Below, in pieces: positions 1-6,591 of a stretch of DNA of 6,799 nt. The DNA lies in the NCBI GenBank assembly GCA_038253135.1, contig JBBSHJ010000139.1, positions 1-6,799 on the forward strand, read 5' to 3'. The translations under genes and the position numbers were made by a program. Source of the DNA: JBBSHJ01 sp038253135. Its GTDB lineage: Bacteria > Actinomycetota > Actinomycetes > Mycobacteriales > QHCD01. The notes below the pieces were generated by a model. That model made no database searches and was not told the origin of the DNA. It saw only the letters and a program-made list of their open reading frames with translations. Position 1 is the first letter of the stretch; the number at the start of each line of letters is the position of its first letter.

Positions 1-58
1 CGCTCGCTGCCCGGCGGGTAACGCCCCCCGAACCGCCATCCCGTTGCGAAATCGGCGA

Positions 59-77
59 GGTGCCGGGCCTCGGCACC
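59..77. terminator. candidate GC hairpin, possible terminator after group B
   Basis: A perfect 7-bp inverted repeat, GGTGCCG (59-65) and CGGCACC (71-77), is separated by 5 nt. It lies about 105 nt beyond the stop of the last minus-strand gene. There is no T-tract on either side, so it is not a classical intrinsic terminator. Hairpins without a U-tract have been proposed as terminators in high-GC actinobacteria, but they can also be chance. The rest of 1-181 shows no gene I can support. Confidence 0.3.
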
Positions 78-181
78 CCGTCCCGGCATGGCAAATCTCA
101 GATCTTCCACGCGTCCCGACCCTACTGGGATCGCGCAGTGGCCAGACCAGTCTTGCCGGGAGCGGCCAGCCGGAACCCTCG

Positions 182-364
182 TCAGTCGTCTTTCCAGTTC
201 GGGTCGTCGTCCCAGGCCTCGTTGCGCTGCTCCACACCCTCGAGCGCGTGCTCGGCCGCATCACGGGTGGGATAGGGCCCGAGGCGATCACTCGCCTTGC
301 AGCCGTCGACGCCCTCCACGCGCTGGTGTTTCAGGCAGTAGAACCACTGCTCGTCCTCGGACAT
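182..364 (-). CDS. conserved-looking small hypothetical protein, 60 aa
   Basis: This small soluble protein has 60 residues, no signal peptide and no membrane segment. It opens MSEDEQWFYCLKHQRVEG, with an aromatic-Cys-Leu-x-His patch (W7, F8, Y9, C10, H13) and a second cysteine at 22. A GPYPTRDAAEHAL segment (29-41) follows, resembling the 'G.Y.t..eA..al' pattern of SPOR-like or strand-helix units, and the acidic tail ends WDDDPNWKDD. Proteins of this size and pattern are familiar to me from actinobacterial genomes as uncharacterised, so this is a recollection and not a functional call. The start at 364 is chosen because GAGAGAGG sits about 4 nt upstream on the minus strand; the same frame stays open far upstream but there it is a shadow of the permease gene. 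It starts 35 nt after the permease stop and is probably co-transcribed. The paired Cys and His could bind a metal, which is speculative. Confidence 0.8.
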   Translation of the reverse strand: MSEDEQWFYCLKHQRVEGVDGCKASDRLGPYPTRDAAEHALEGVEQRNEAWDDDPNWKDD

Positions 365-399
365 CGCGCCTCTCTCAGCCGGAATTGGGTGTGCCGGTG

Positions 400-1239
400 T
401 CACACCGCGATGGCGACGATTCCTGCCGCCACCAGCACGGCCGACATCAGGCGTACCGTACCGAAACGCTCGCCGAAGACGAGCCAGCCGATCCCGGCGC
501 CGAAGATCACGCTGGTCTCGCGCAACGTGGCGACCGATGCCAGCGGCGAGCGGCTCTGCGCCCACACCACGATCGCGTACGCCGCGAGCGACAGCACCCC
601 TCCGGTCAGGCCCGGCCACCACACGCGGGCGAGCCGCTGGAGGTGCCGGCGTACCCCCTCCCGGACGAGCCCGATCGCGACCAGCACCGGGCCCTGCAGG
701 AGGAACAGCCACATCGCGTAGGAGACCGGATGCCCGCCGCTGTGCCGCACGCCGACCCCGTCGAGCAGCGTGTACGTCGCGATGATCAGACCCGTGATGG
801 CGGCCAGGCCGTGCCCGGCCCCGGCCTTCGGCCAGCCGTTGACGAAGACCAGCCCGCCGATCCCGGCGCACACCACCGCGATGCCCAGCAACTCGGGTCC
901 CGTGGCGTGCTGGCCGAGCACGGCGACGCTGAAGATCGTCACGAGCAGCGGCGACAATCCGCGCGCGATCGGATAGACCTGGCTGAAATCGCCGACCTGG
1001 TAGGACGCGACCAACATCAGCAGGTAGCCGACCTGCGTCAGCGAAGACGCGATCAGGAACGGCCAGGCCGCACCGGCGGGCAGCGGCAGCAGCGCGACCC
1101 CGACGGCACCCACAACGGCGTACGCCGTGCCGAGCAGCGATGAGCTGACCAGCCGGTCGGGGATCCATTTGGTGATCGCGTTCCAGGCCGCGTGCAGGAT
1201 CGCCGCGACCAAGATCGCTCCGAGGACGCCTGGGGTCAT
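400..1239 (-). CDS. EamA/DMT-superfamily permease (10-TM drug/metabolite transporter)
   Basis: This is an integral membrane protein of 279 aa, the usual size for two EamA repeats of five helices each. The first repeat begins MTPGVLGAILVAAILHAAWN, with the HAAWNAITK motif typical of the end of helix 1 in EamA proteins, and carries SQVYPIARGLSPLLV (86-100). The second repeat begins near 145 and ends with a segment rich in family signatures, LRETSVIFGAGIGWLVFGE (239-257), followed by a final hydrophobic helix to the C-terminus. Family members export or import metabolites such as amino acids, nucleotide sugars or drugs, and the substrate cannot be told from sequence. The frame continues upstream to 1413, but the extension is Arg-rich nonsense overlapping the phosphodiesterase remnant. 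The start at 1239 has GGAG about 4 nt upstream and begins directly with a hydrophobic helix. It lies 16 nt after the remnant's stop, so it was probably the third gene of the oxidoreductase operon and may have carried that pathway's substrate or product. Confidence 0.88.
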   Translation of the reverse strand: MTPGVLGAILVAAILHAAWNAITKWIPDRLVSSSLLGTAYAVVGAVGVALLPLPAGAAWPFLIASSLTQVGYLLMLVASYQVGDFSQVYPIARGLSPLLVTIFSVAVLGQHATGPELLGIAVVCAGIGGLVFVNGWPKAGAGHGLAAITGLIIATYTLLDGVGVRHSGGHPVSYAMWLFLLQGPVLVAIGLVREGVRRHLQRLARVWWPGLTGGVLSLAAYAIVVWAQSRSPLASVATLRETSVIFGAGIGWLVFGERFGTVRLMSAVLVAAGIVAIAV

Positions 1240-1255
1240 CGCTCCGGACGCTGCA

Positions 1256-1441
1256 TCACCGGTGCAGTGGCGCGCCGTCGAGCGCCCAGCCCGACGGCGC
1301 CTGCCGGCTGGCGTCGAACGGGCCAAGGAAGCCGGCCGCGGCGATCGCGTCGATGTTGGGCGTGCCGACCTCACGCAAGATGTCCAGCCGAACGCCGTCC
1401 ATCCCGAAAACAATCACACCGCTCGCAGCGGCATGCCTCAC
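1256..1441 (-). pseudogene. remnant of alkaline phosphatase / type I phosphodiesterase family enzyme, ends joined in frame
   Basis: This is a 61-codon frame with a GTG start. Residues 9-20 (VIVFGMDGVRLD) match the N-terminal metal-binding strand of the alkaline phosphatase/nucleotide pyrophosphatase superfamily (Asp15 would bind metal). GTPNIDAIAAAGF (26-38) is the usual 'TPNID.LaaaG' that follows. Intact enzymes run to several hundred residues and need a Thr/Ser nucleophile and further Asp/His ligands, all absent here. The last residues, SGWALDGAPLHR, instead resemble the C-terminal 'W.LDG.PL' ending common in this family. I infer a large internal deletion that happened to join both ends in frame near residues 43-48. 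The GTG overlaps the oxidoreductase stop (GTGA), with GAGGG 9 nt upstream, so the original start signals appear preserved. It could still be translated as a short peptide, but catalysis is not expected. The family call is good; the deletion model is less certain. Confidence 0.7.
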
Positions 1442-2622
1442 GCCTGACCGCCCTCAAAATAGGCAACGGTGGCTGCATCGACCGGCGGCACGTCGCGCGG
1501 CGTACCACCGTCGCGGAGTGACTCGGTCGCGCGGACCCCGGTCGCGACCGCTTCCCGGGCGGCGATCGGCGAGGTGTTGGTGCGTCCACCGTCGCGCACG
1601 AAGTCGAGGAACTCGCCGATGATGCGGCTGTCGGCGCCGCCGTGACCGCCGGTTTCGACCGGCACGCGATAAACGGCATCACCGTCAGGATCCCAGTCGT
1701 GGCGCCGGTTCCAGACTTTGACGACCGAGCCGGGCTCGCCGTCGCCGACGTTTTCCAACCGGCCCTCGGTGCCGATCACGGTGTAATTCCGCCAGTAATC
1801 GGGCGTGTAGTGGCACTGCTGGTACGTCGCGAAGACGCCGTTGTCCAGCGCCATCGTCACCATCGAGAGGTCCTCGACGTCCAGCCGTGGGTTGAGCTTC
1901 GTCTGCGAAAGTGGCGGCCAGACGTCGTACGAAAACCATTCCTTCATCATCGTGCCGCTGTTGTCCGCGCGGTCGGCGACCTTGTCATAGAGGGTCAAGG
2001 CGCCCATCGCCGTGACCCGGCGGGTGTAGCCGCTGGCCAGCCAGTGGATCACGTCGATGTCGTGCGCGCCCTTTTGCAGCAACAACCCGGTGCCGCGGGA
2101 CCGCTCGGCGTGCCAATCCTTGAAATAGAAATCCCCACCGTGTCCGACGAAATGCCGGCACCACACCGCTTTGACCTCGCCGATCGCACCGCGGGCGATG
2201 AGATCGCGCATCAGCAGGATGACCGGCATGTGCCGCATGTTGTGGCCGACGTAGAGGCGCGCCTTGCTGTGCCTGGCGCCGTGCAGAACGCGGTCGGCAC
2301 CCTCGACCGTGATCGCCAGGGGCTTCTCGACGTAGACCGGGATGCCGGCCTCGAGAAGGTCGACCGCATTCTGCTCGTGCGCGTCGTCCGGGGTCGCGAT
2401 GACGACCGCGTCGGGCTTGGCCGCGATCAGATCGGCCATCCCGGTGACGACGGTGACGTCGCCGAAGGTCTCCCGGGCGCGACCGGCCGCCTTGGGGTCC
2501 GGGTCGCACACGACCGTGACCCGTGAGCCCCGCCCCGGCCGCTCGGCGTGACGGGCCACCGTGCCCCGCGAGCCCATGCCCAGCACGCCGATGCAAAGGT
2601 CAGGTCGATCGGACGCGCTCAT
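1438..2622 (-). CDS. Gfo/Idh/MocA-family NAD(P)-dependent oxidoreductase
   Basis: This cytoplasmic dehydrogenase of 394 aa probably oxidises or reduces a hydroxyl of a sugar, inositol or sugar derivative. The N-terminal Rossmann fold shows the dinucleotide motif GVLGMGSRG (12-20) and an Asp at the end of the second strand (VVCD, D40), which would favour NAD over NADP. It also has VVIATPDDAH (73-82) and the family hallmark EKPLA (99-103), whose Lys is usually catalytic. The C-terminal domain carries KGAHDIDVIHWLASG (184-198), where Lys184, Asp188 or Asp190 and His193 match the conserved substrate-binding segment. Length is slightly above the family's typical 330-390. The frame runs 19 codons further up to 2679, but the start at 2622 is preceded by GGAGGA at 8 nt and begins just before the Rossmann strand. 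It is first in group B, overlapping the phosphodiesterase remnant by 4 nt. Family assignment is firm; the substrate is unknown. Confidence 0.93.
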   Translation of the reverse strand: MSASDRPDLCIGVLGMGSRGTVARHAERPGRGSRVTVVCDPDPKAAGRARETFGDVTVVTGMADLIAAKPDAVVIATPDDAHEQNAVDLLEAGIPVYVEKPLAITVEGADRVLHGARHSKARLYVGHNMRHMPVILLMRDLIARGAIGEVKAVWCRHFVGHGGDFYFKDWHAERSRGTGLLLQKGAHDIDVIHWLASGYTRRVTAMGALTLYDKVADRADNSGTMMKEWFSYDVWPPLSQTKLNPRLDVEDLSMVTMALDNGVFATYQQCHYTPDYWRNYTVIGTEGRLENVGDGEPGSVVKVWNRRHDWDPDGDAVYRVPVETGGHGGADSRIIGEFLDFVRDGGRTNTSPIAAREAVATGVRATESLRDGGTPRDVPPVDAATVAYFEGGQA

Positions 2623-2630
2623 GGACTGGG

Positions 2631-2636
2631 TCCTCC
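2631..2636 (-). promoter_or_regulatory. strong ribosome binding site deciding the oxidoreductase start
   Basis: GGAGGA reads on the minus strand 8 nt upstream of the ATG at 2622. It supports this start over the longer frame that begins at 2679. Confidence 0.8.
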
Positions 2637-2651
2637 GCAGGTCGTGATGGG

Positions 2652-2675
2652 CGGCGGCCGGGGTCCGGCCCGCCG
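2652..2675 (-). promoter_or_regulatory. GC hairpin in presumed 5' leader of oxidoreductase gene
   Basis: Arms CGGCGGCCGG (2652-2661) and CCGG-C-CCGCCG (2665-2675) can form about 10 GC pairs with one bulged C and a 3-nt loop. It lies 30 nt upstream of the start codon and leaves the ribosome binding site free. It could be an mRNA stabiliser or attenuator, or a chance outcome of the GC content. Confidence 0.3.
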
Positions 2676-2717
2676 TCATCGTCGCACAGCGTCCTGATCG
2701 ATCCCGCTCGGAGTGAC

Positions 2718-2746
2718 CGGTCCTGGTACACCTCTACGCAGGACCG
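2718..2746. promoter_or_regulatory. 8-13-8 inverted repeat, candidate operator upstream of group B
   Basis: CGGTCCTG (2718-2725) and CAGGACCG (2739-2746) are perfect reverse complements separated by 13 nt. Inside them GTA (2726-2728) and TAC (2735-2737) continue the symmetry imperfectly. Half-site centres are 21 nt apart, two helical turns, as expected for a dimeric repressor reading one face of DNA. The site ends 95 nt upstream of the oxidoreductase start. No regulator gene is present in the window. It could alternatively fold as an RNA hairpin in the leader. Confidence 0.45.
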
Positions 2747-2786
2747 TCGGGTGCGGCTACCACCACGGAGGTTCGCGTCGGGTCGC

Positions 2787-2910
2787 GCCGCCGGGGGACC
2801 GCCGTACCCAAACCGGCCCACTCCTTTCCCCACCGCCGCTCAGGCCGACACCGGCCGGGGTCACTTGCCCTACTAAAACCGGCCCGCGATTTCCCCCACC
2901 ACCGGCCGAC
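2787..2910. repeat. two adjacent, diverged copies of a ~60-nt repeat
   Basis: Copy A (about 2787-2849) and copy B (about 2850-2910) share an ordered series of blocks. These are CCGGGG, then GCC, an identical AAACCGGCCC (2810-2819 and 2876-2885), a 4-5 nt variable stretch, TTTCCCC(C), ACC-N-CC, and GGCCGAC (2843-2849 and 2904-2910). The differences are substitutions plus small indels, so this is an old tandem duplication or a pair of binding or structural modules, not an assembly duplicate. With only two degenerate copies it is not a CRISPR array. Confidence 0.5.
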
Positions 2911-2942
2911 CGCCCGACCCGACCTCGAGCGCCGGGCCGGCA

Positions 2943-4724
2943 TCACCGGTAACCGCGGGCTTGCAGCTCGTACAGCTCGGCGTAATGCCCGCCGTGCGCG
3001 ATCAGCTCGGCGGGCGTGCCCTGCTCGACGATGCGGCCGTGATCGAGTACGACGACCAGGTCGGCCGCAGCGACCGTCGAGAAGCGGTGCGTGACCAGCA
3101 GCGTGACGGTGCCCGATTCGCGCCCGGCCCGCGCCGCGGCGGCGTACCGCTCGAACAGCTCGTGCTCGGTGGCCGCATCCAGCGCCGCGGTCGGCTCGTC
3201 GAGGACCCGGACGATCGGCGCCCGCCGCATCATTGCGCGCGCGATCGCCAGGCGCTGCCATTGCCCGCCGGACAGGTCGATGCCGCCCGGCCAGCTCGGC
3301 CCGAGCTGGGTGTGCAGCCCGCGCGGCAATCCGGCCACCACCTCGGCGGCCGCGCCGTCCCGCACGGCCCGACGCAGCTCGACCTCGTCGGTCCGGGCCG
3401 CCAGATCACCCACTCCGACCGCGTCGCCGGCGACGAATTCGAACCGCACGTGGTCCTGGAAGGCCCCGGCCAGCCGGGACCGCCAGGCCGCGAGATCGAG
3501 GCTCGACACGTCGCGCCCGTCGACCGCAATCCGGCCACTGCTCGGGGTCAGCAGGCCGGTGACGAGATCCACCAGGGTCGACTTGCCGGCGCCGTTCTCC
3601 CCCACCAGCGCGACCACGCTCCCGGCGGGCAGCTCCAAGGACACGTCGGACAGCGCCGGGGCGCTCGCCGTCGGATAGCGATAGCTCACCTTGTCGAGGG
3701 AGAGCCCGACCCGGATCGCCGTCGGAGCTTCCTCGGTGCCCACGTACTGCGCGTGGATCTCGCGCTCGGCCTCGAGCAGCCAGAGGAACCGGCCGGCGGT
3801 CCGGCTCATCGTTGCGACGCTGGTGATGACCTCACGCAGGTTTGCGCTCACCCCCTGCAGCCGGTTGATCAGCAGCAACGCCAGGGTCAGCGCGGCGACC
3901 GACAGCCGGCCGGCGATCGTGTCCGAGACCAGCCAGGCGAGCACCGCTCCGGCCGCGCCGTAGAACATCAGCTGCGTGCCGATGGTGACCGCCGACTCGC
4001 GCCGGGCCAGCCCGACCTTGGGTGCCCGCCACGCCTGCGTCGCCGCCGCCAGCCGCTGACGAAGCGGATCGGCCAGCCCGAAGACCCGCAGCTCGCCGGC
4101 GCCCTGGGGCGTCGTACCGAGCTGCAGCAGGTGATAGGCCAGCCGGCCCGGTCCAGCGCTCGCCCGCTCCGCGCGCGCCTGCCACCGGACGACGAGCGGT
4201 GTGCACAGCACGCCGGGTACGCCGGCCGCGGCGACCAGCAGCATCCGCCCGTCGGCACCGGCGGCCAGGGCGATCACCCCGAGCGTCCCGACGAACGTAT
4301 TGAGGGTGTTGAGCAGCGTGTTGACCGCGAGACCGAGCGCGCCGCCCTCCTCGCGCAGGATCTGCATCTGGTCGAGATAGGCCGGGTCGTCGAAATGCTC
4401 GACCGTAGGGATCGACGCCGTTATCTCGGCAATCCTGGTGTCAAAGGCATAGCCGACCCGCTCGAGCTGGCCCGCGCGGGCATTCATGCCGAGCACGAAG
4501 AGCGCGCGGATGATCCCGAACGTGGCGATGAAGACGATCCCGCCGAGGATCACCCGGGGCCGGTCGTGCTCGATCACTCCGGCGACGATCCACGCGAGCG
4601 CCAGCGGTTGCAGAAGGCTGAGTACGACGCCCGTGGTCTCGAAGAGGCACGTGAGCGACTGCCACGGCGCGACCCGGAACGACGTCGCGACCAGCAGCCA
4701 GATCGCCCGTGCCGCCCGCTTCAT
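2943..4724 (-). CDS. half ABC exporter (membrane domain fused to ATPase), second subunit
   Basis: This is a 593-aa inner-membrane ABC exporter half. The membrane domain occupies residues 1 to about 310, with hydrophobic segments near 25-50, 58-80, 140-180 and 245-290. The ATPase domain follows from about 335. It has Walker A GENGAGKST (375-383), Q-loop AFQDHVRFEF (Gln423), signature LSGGQWQRLAIARA (484-497), Walker B IVRVLDEP (504-511, catalytic Glu510), D-loop AALD and switch His546 in LLVTHRFS. All catalytic residues are intact. The signature Trp and the stretch just before it (GPSWPGGIDLSGG) match what I recall of lantibiotic-type exporters rather than the TEVGERG X-loop of multidrug exporters. 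There is no N-terminal C39 peptidase. Its ATG overlaps the upstream exporter's stop (ATGA), with GGAGGG 6 nt before it, so the two are translationally coupled and probably form a heterodimer. Substrate is inferred as a peptide or small natural product. Confidence 0.92.
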   Translation of the reverse strand: MKRAARAIWLLVATSFRVAPWQSLTCLFETTGVVLSLLQPLALAWIVAGVIEHDRPRVILGGIVFIATFGIIRALFVLGMNARAGQLERVGYAFDTRIAEITASIPTVEHFDDPAYLDQMQILREEGGALGLAVNTLLNTLNTFVGTLGVIALAAGADGRMLLVAAAGVPGVLCTPLVVRWQARAERASAGPGRLAYHLLQLGTTPQGAGELRVFGLADPLRQRLAAATQAWRAPKVGLARRESAVTIGTQLMFYGAAGAVLAWLVSDTIAGRLSVAALTLALLLINRLQGVSANLREVITSVATMSRTAGRFLWLLEAEREIHAQYVGTEEAPTAIRVGLSLDKVSYRYPTASAPALSDVSLELPAGSVVALVGENGAGKSTLVDLVTGLLTPSSGRIAVDGRDVSSLDLAAWRSRLAGAFQDHVRFEFVAGDAVGVGDLAARTDEVELRRAVRDGAAAEVVAGLPRGLHTQLGPSWPGGIDLSGGQWQRLAIARAMMRRAPIVRVLDEPTAALDAATEHELFERYAAAARAGRESGTVTLLVTHRFSTVAAADLVVVLDHGRIVEQGTPAELIAHGGHYAELYELQARGYR

Positions 4725-6589
4725 TCGCGACCCTCCGGGGCTCCCGCCGCGGCGAACCGGGACGCCTGCAGGCCGAACATCGTCGCGTATTCACCCTGCG
4801 CGGCAAGGAGTTCGGCGTGCGTGCCGTCCTCGATCACCCGTGCTCCCCCGCTCGCACCCGCTCCCAGCACGACGATCCGGTCGGCGTGCCGGACGCTGGA
4901 GAGCCGGTGGCTGACCAGGATGGTGGTCAGCCCGTGCGACAGTGTGAGCAGCCGGTCGAAGAGGGCGGCCTCGGCCCGCACGTCGAGGGCTGACGTCGGC
5001 TCGTCAAGCACCAGGACCCCCGCGCCGGCCGTGGCCCCGGCGACCGCCCGCGCAAGGGCGATGCGCTGCCACTGCCCGCCGGACAGATCCGTTCCGCCGG
5101 CGTACTCGGCCGAGAGGACCGTGTCCCAACCGCTGGAAAGGGCCTCGATCACCTCGGCCGCCGCGGTTTCCGCCGCGATCCGCCCGAGGGCGTCCTCGCC
5201 CAGCGGCCGCCATCCGCCCCCGGCCTCGACGTTGCCTCGCGCCGAGATGCCGAAGCGGACGAATTCCTGGAAGATCACCGCGACCCGATCGCGCGCGGCC
5301 GGATCGTGCGCGGGATCGTGACCGTCGATGCTGATCGCACCGCGATCGGGCGGGTAGAGCCCGGCCAGCAACTTGATCAGGGTCGATTTCCCGGCGCCGT
5401 TCGCGCCGACGATCGCGATCGACTGTCCGGCCGGGATTTCGAGGTCAAGGTCCTCGAGGACCGGGTCCGAACCCGGCCGGTAGCCGAAGGTGACGTCGCG
5501 GATCGCGATGGCAGCGGGTCGTGGTACGCCGTCCCCGGACCGCCGGGCCGCGATCGGAGACGGTGGCAGGAAAGGCAGCCCGAGGTCCGCGCGGTAGGCC
5601 GCGATCTGGTGCAGGGTGGCCAGCACCCGGTCGAGGGAGGTCTGGTCGTCGTCCTGCGTCCCGAAGGCGCTCAGGCCGGCGATCGCCTGGATCACCGTGA
5701 CCAGCACGCCGGTGCTCGCCGAGCCCGTCCACGCGTCGCGCGCGAGCAGGGCGACGGCGCCGCCGGTGAGCACCACCACCAGGAGCAGCGAGGGCAGGGT
5801 GCGCCACACCTGTCGCGATCGCTTCGCCGAAACCGCGGCCATCGTGCGCGTCCAGGTCGCGACGTAGGAGTCCCGCAGCCAGTCCAGCAGGCAGAAGAGC
5901 CGGATCTCCTTAGCCGACTCACGACCGCTCAACACCGTGCGCAGGTAGTTGGCCCGCCGGCGGTCGGACCCGGTCACCTCGAGCATCTCGTCGAAGACCG
6001 AGCTGCGCCACCGGCTGACGCCGGCCGAGTGCAGCAACCACGCCCCGACCAGGACGATCGGCACCCACCACCGCCACGTCGCGGTGAGGACGAAGGCGCC
6101 GAGCCCGCTCAGCCACGTCGTCAGCGCCCCCCAGGTGCCGTCGAGGCCACGCAGGAAGAGCCAGTCGCGGACCGCACCGGTGGTCTCCGACATGCGGTGC
6201 GCGGTTCCGCGCTCTTCGAGATGGGCAATGCCATAGGGCCGCACGCCGGTGTCGAGCGCAAGATCGTAGTAGGCACCGAGGTATCGGGCCGACACCAGCT
6301 CCTCGACGCCTCGCGCGACGGCAGCGGCCAGTGGACCCGCCACCAGCAGGCCGGCGGTGACGGCCAGCCAGCGCCACGTCGTACCGGCTGCCGCCGACCC
6401 GGAGCCATCGCGGATGCTGGCCGGAAGCGAGCCGATCAGCCGGCCCGAGGCGATCATCGCGATCGTGAGGGCGCCCGCCGAGATCACCGACAGGATCAGG
6501 CAAAACACCGACAGGACGGGCGCCGCCCGCCAGAGCAGGCGGACGTGCAGGGGCAGGCGCTGGGGCAGGAAATGCCGCGATGCGGACAT
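4721..6589 (-). CDS. half ABC exporter (membrane domain fused to ATPase), first subunit
   Basis: This is a 622-aa inner-membrane ABC exporter half. Hydrophobic segments near 23-50, 70-95, 155-185 and 265-292 form the membrane domain. The ATPase domain begins about 358, with Walker A GANGAGKST (395-403), Q-loop VIFQEFVRFG (Gln441), signature LSGGQWQRIALARA (502-515), Walker B VLVLDEP (525-531, Glu530), D-loop SALD and switch His561 in LVSHRLSS. The segment between signature and Walker B (AVAGATAGAG) is slightly long. The start at 6589 is chosen because MSASRHF follows GAGAGG at 10 nt and lies 2 nt after the small ORF's stop. The frame could reach 6643, but only by overlapping that ORF. Both ATPase sites of the pair look canonical, unlike many heterodimers with one degenerate site. 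Its position after a small peptide ORF suggests peptide export or leader-controlled translation. The ABC exporter call is firm; the substrate is inference. Confidence 0.92.
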   Translation of the reverse strand: MSASRHFLPQRLPLHVRLLWRAAPVLSVFCLILSVISAGALTIAMIASGRLIGSLPASIRDGSGSAAAGTTWRWLAVTAGLLVAGPLAAAVARGVEELVSARYLGAYYDLALDTGVRPYGIAHLEERGTAHRMSETTGAVRDWLFLRGLDGTWGALTTWLSGLGAFVLTATWRWWVPIVLVGAWLLHSAGVSRWRSSVFDEMLEVTGSDRRRANYLRTVLSGRESAKEIRLFCLLDWLRDSYVATWTRTMAAVSAKRSRQVWRTLPSLLLVVVLTGGAVALLARDAWTGSASTGVLVTVIQAIAGLSAFGTQDDDQTSLDRVLATLHQIAAYRADLGLPFLPPSPIAARRSGDGVPRPAAIAIRDVTFGYRPGSDPVLEDLDLEIPAGQSIAIVGANGAGKSTLIKLLAGLYPPDRGAISIDGHDPAHDPAARDRVAVIFQEFVRFGISARGNVEAGGGWRPLGEDALGRIAAETAAAEVIEALSSGWDTVLSAEYAGGTDLSGGQWQRIALARAVAGATAGAGVLVLDEPTSALDVRAEAALFDRLLTLSHGLTTILVSHRLSSVRHADRIVVLGAGASGGARVIEDGTHAELLAAQGEYATMFGLQASRFAAAGAPEGRE

Positions 6590-6591
6590 GA

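Larger units (their letters stand above)
2623..2942. other. 320-nt gene-free gap between the two gene groups
   Basis: This gap separates the stop of the second ABC gene from the start of the oxidoreductase. Short frames cross it but none has a start with a ribosome binding site or recognisable protein content. From the oxidoreductase outward it holds the ribosome binding site, a GC hairpin (2652-2675), the 8-bp palindrome TGATCGATC/GATCGATC around 2695-2703, a long inverted repeat (2718-2746), a diverged tandem repeat (about 2787-2910), and short GC inverted repeats such as GGCCG-ACAC-CGGCC (2843-2856). It must contain the end of the ABC transcript and probably the promoter of group B. I see no clear -35/-10 pair. 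Confidence 0.75.

Noticed and set aside
88..1143. Plus-strand open frame of 351 codons
   Set aside because: Antisense to the permease and the 60-aa gene. The product is low-complexity with no domain.
365..1168. Upstream extension of the 60-aa gene's frame
   Set aside because: The extension is an out-of-frame Arg/Ala-rich shadow of the permease gene. The ribosome binding site supports the short start at 364.
1240..1320. Frameshift restoring the phosphodiesterase after residue 43
   Set aside because: I translated the other two frames of this stretch and found only Arg/Ala-rich sequence, with no nucleophile motif. An internal deletion fits better than a simple frameshift.
1642..2526. Plus-strand open frame of 294 codons
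   Set aside because: Antisense to the Gfo/Idh oxidoreductase, whose minus frame has the Rossmann and EKP motifs.
2600..2833. Short minus-strand gene in the 320-nt gap
   Set aside because: It runs through the palindrome and hairpin into the oxidoreductase start region, lacks a convincing start with a ribosome binding site, and shows no family resemblance.
2787..2910. CRISPR array
   Set aside because: There are only two degenerate copies, repeats and spacers are not cleanly separated, and no cas gene is present.
2961..5321. Plus-strand open frame of 786 codons
   Set aside because: It is antisense to both exporter genes, whose minus frames carry complete ATPase motifs. Its product is Arg/Gln/Pro/Asp-rich low-complexity sequence typical of the opposite strand of high-GC genes.
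2943..6589. Peptidase-containing (C39) bacteriocin exporter
   Set aside because: Neither subunit has an N-terminal domain with a Cys-His protease pattern; both begin directly with membrane helices.
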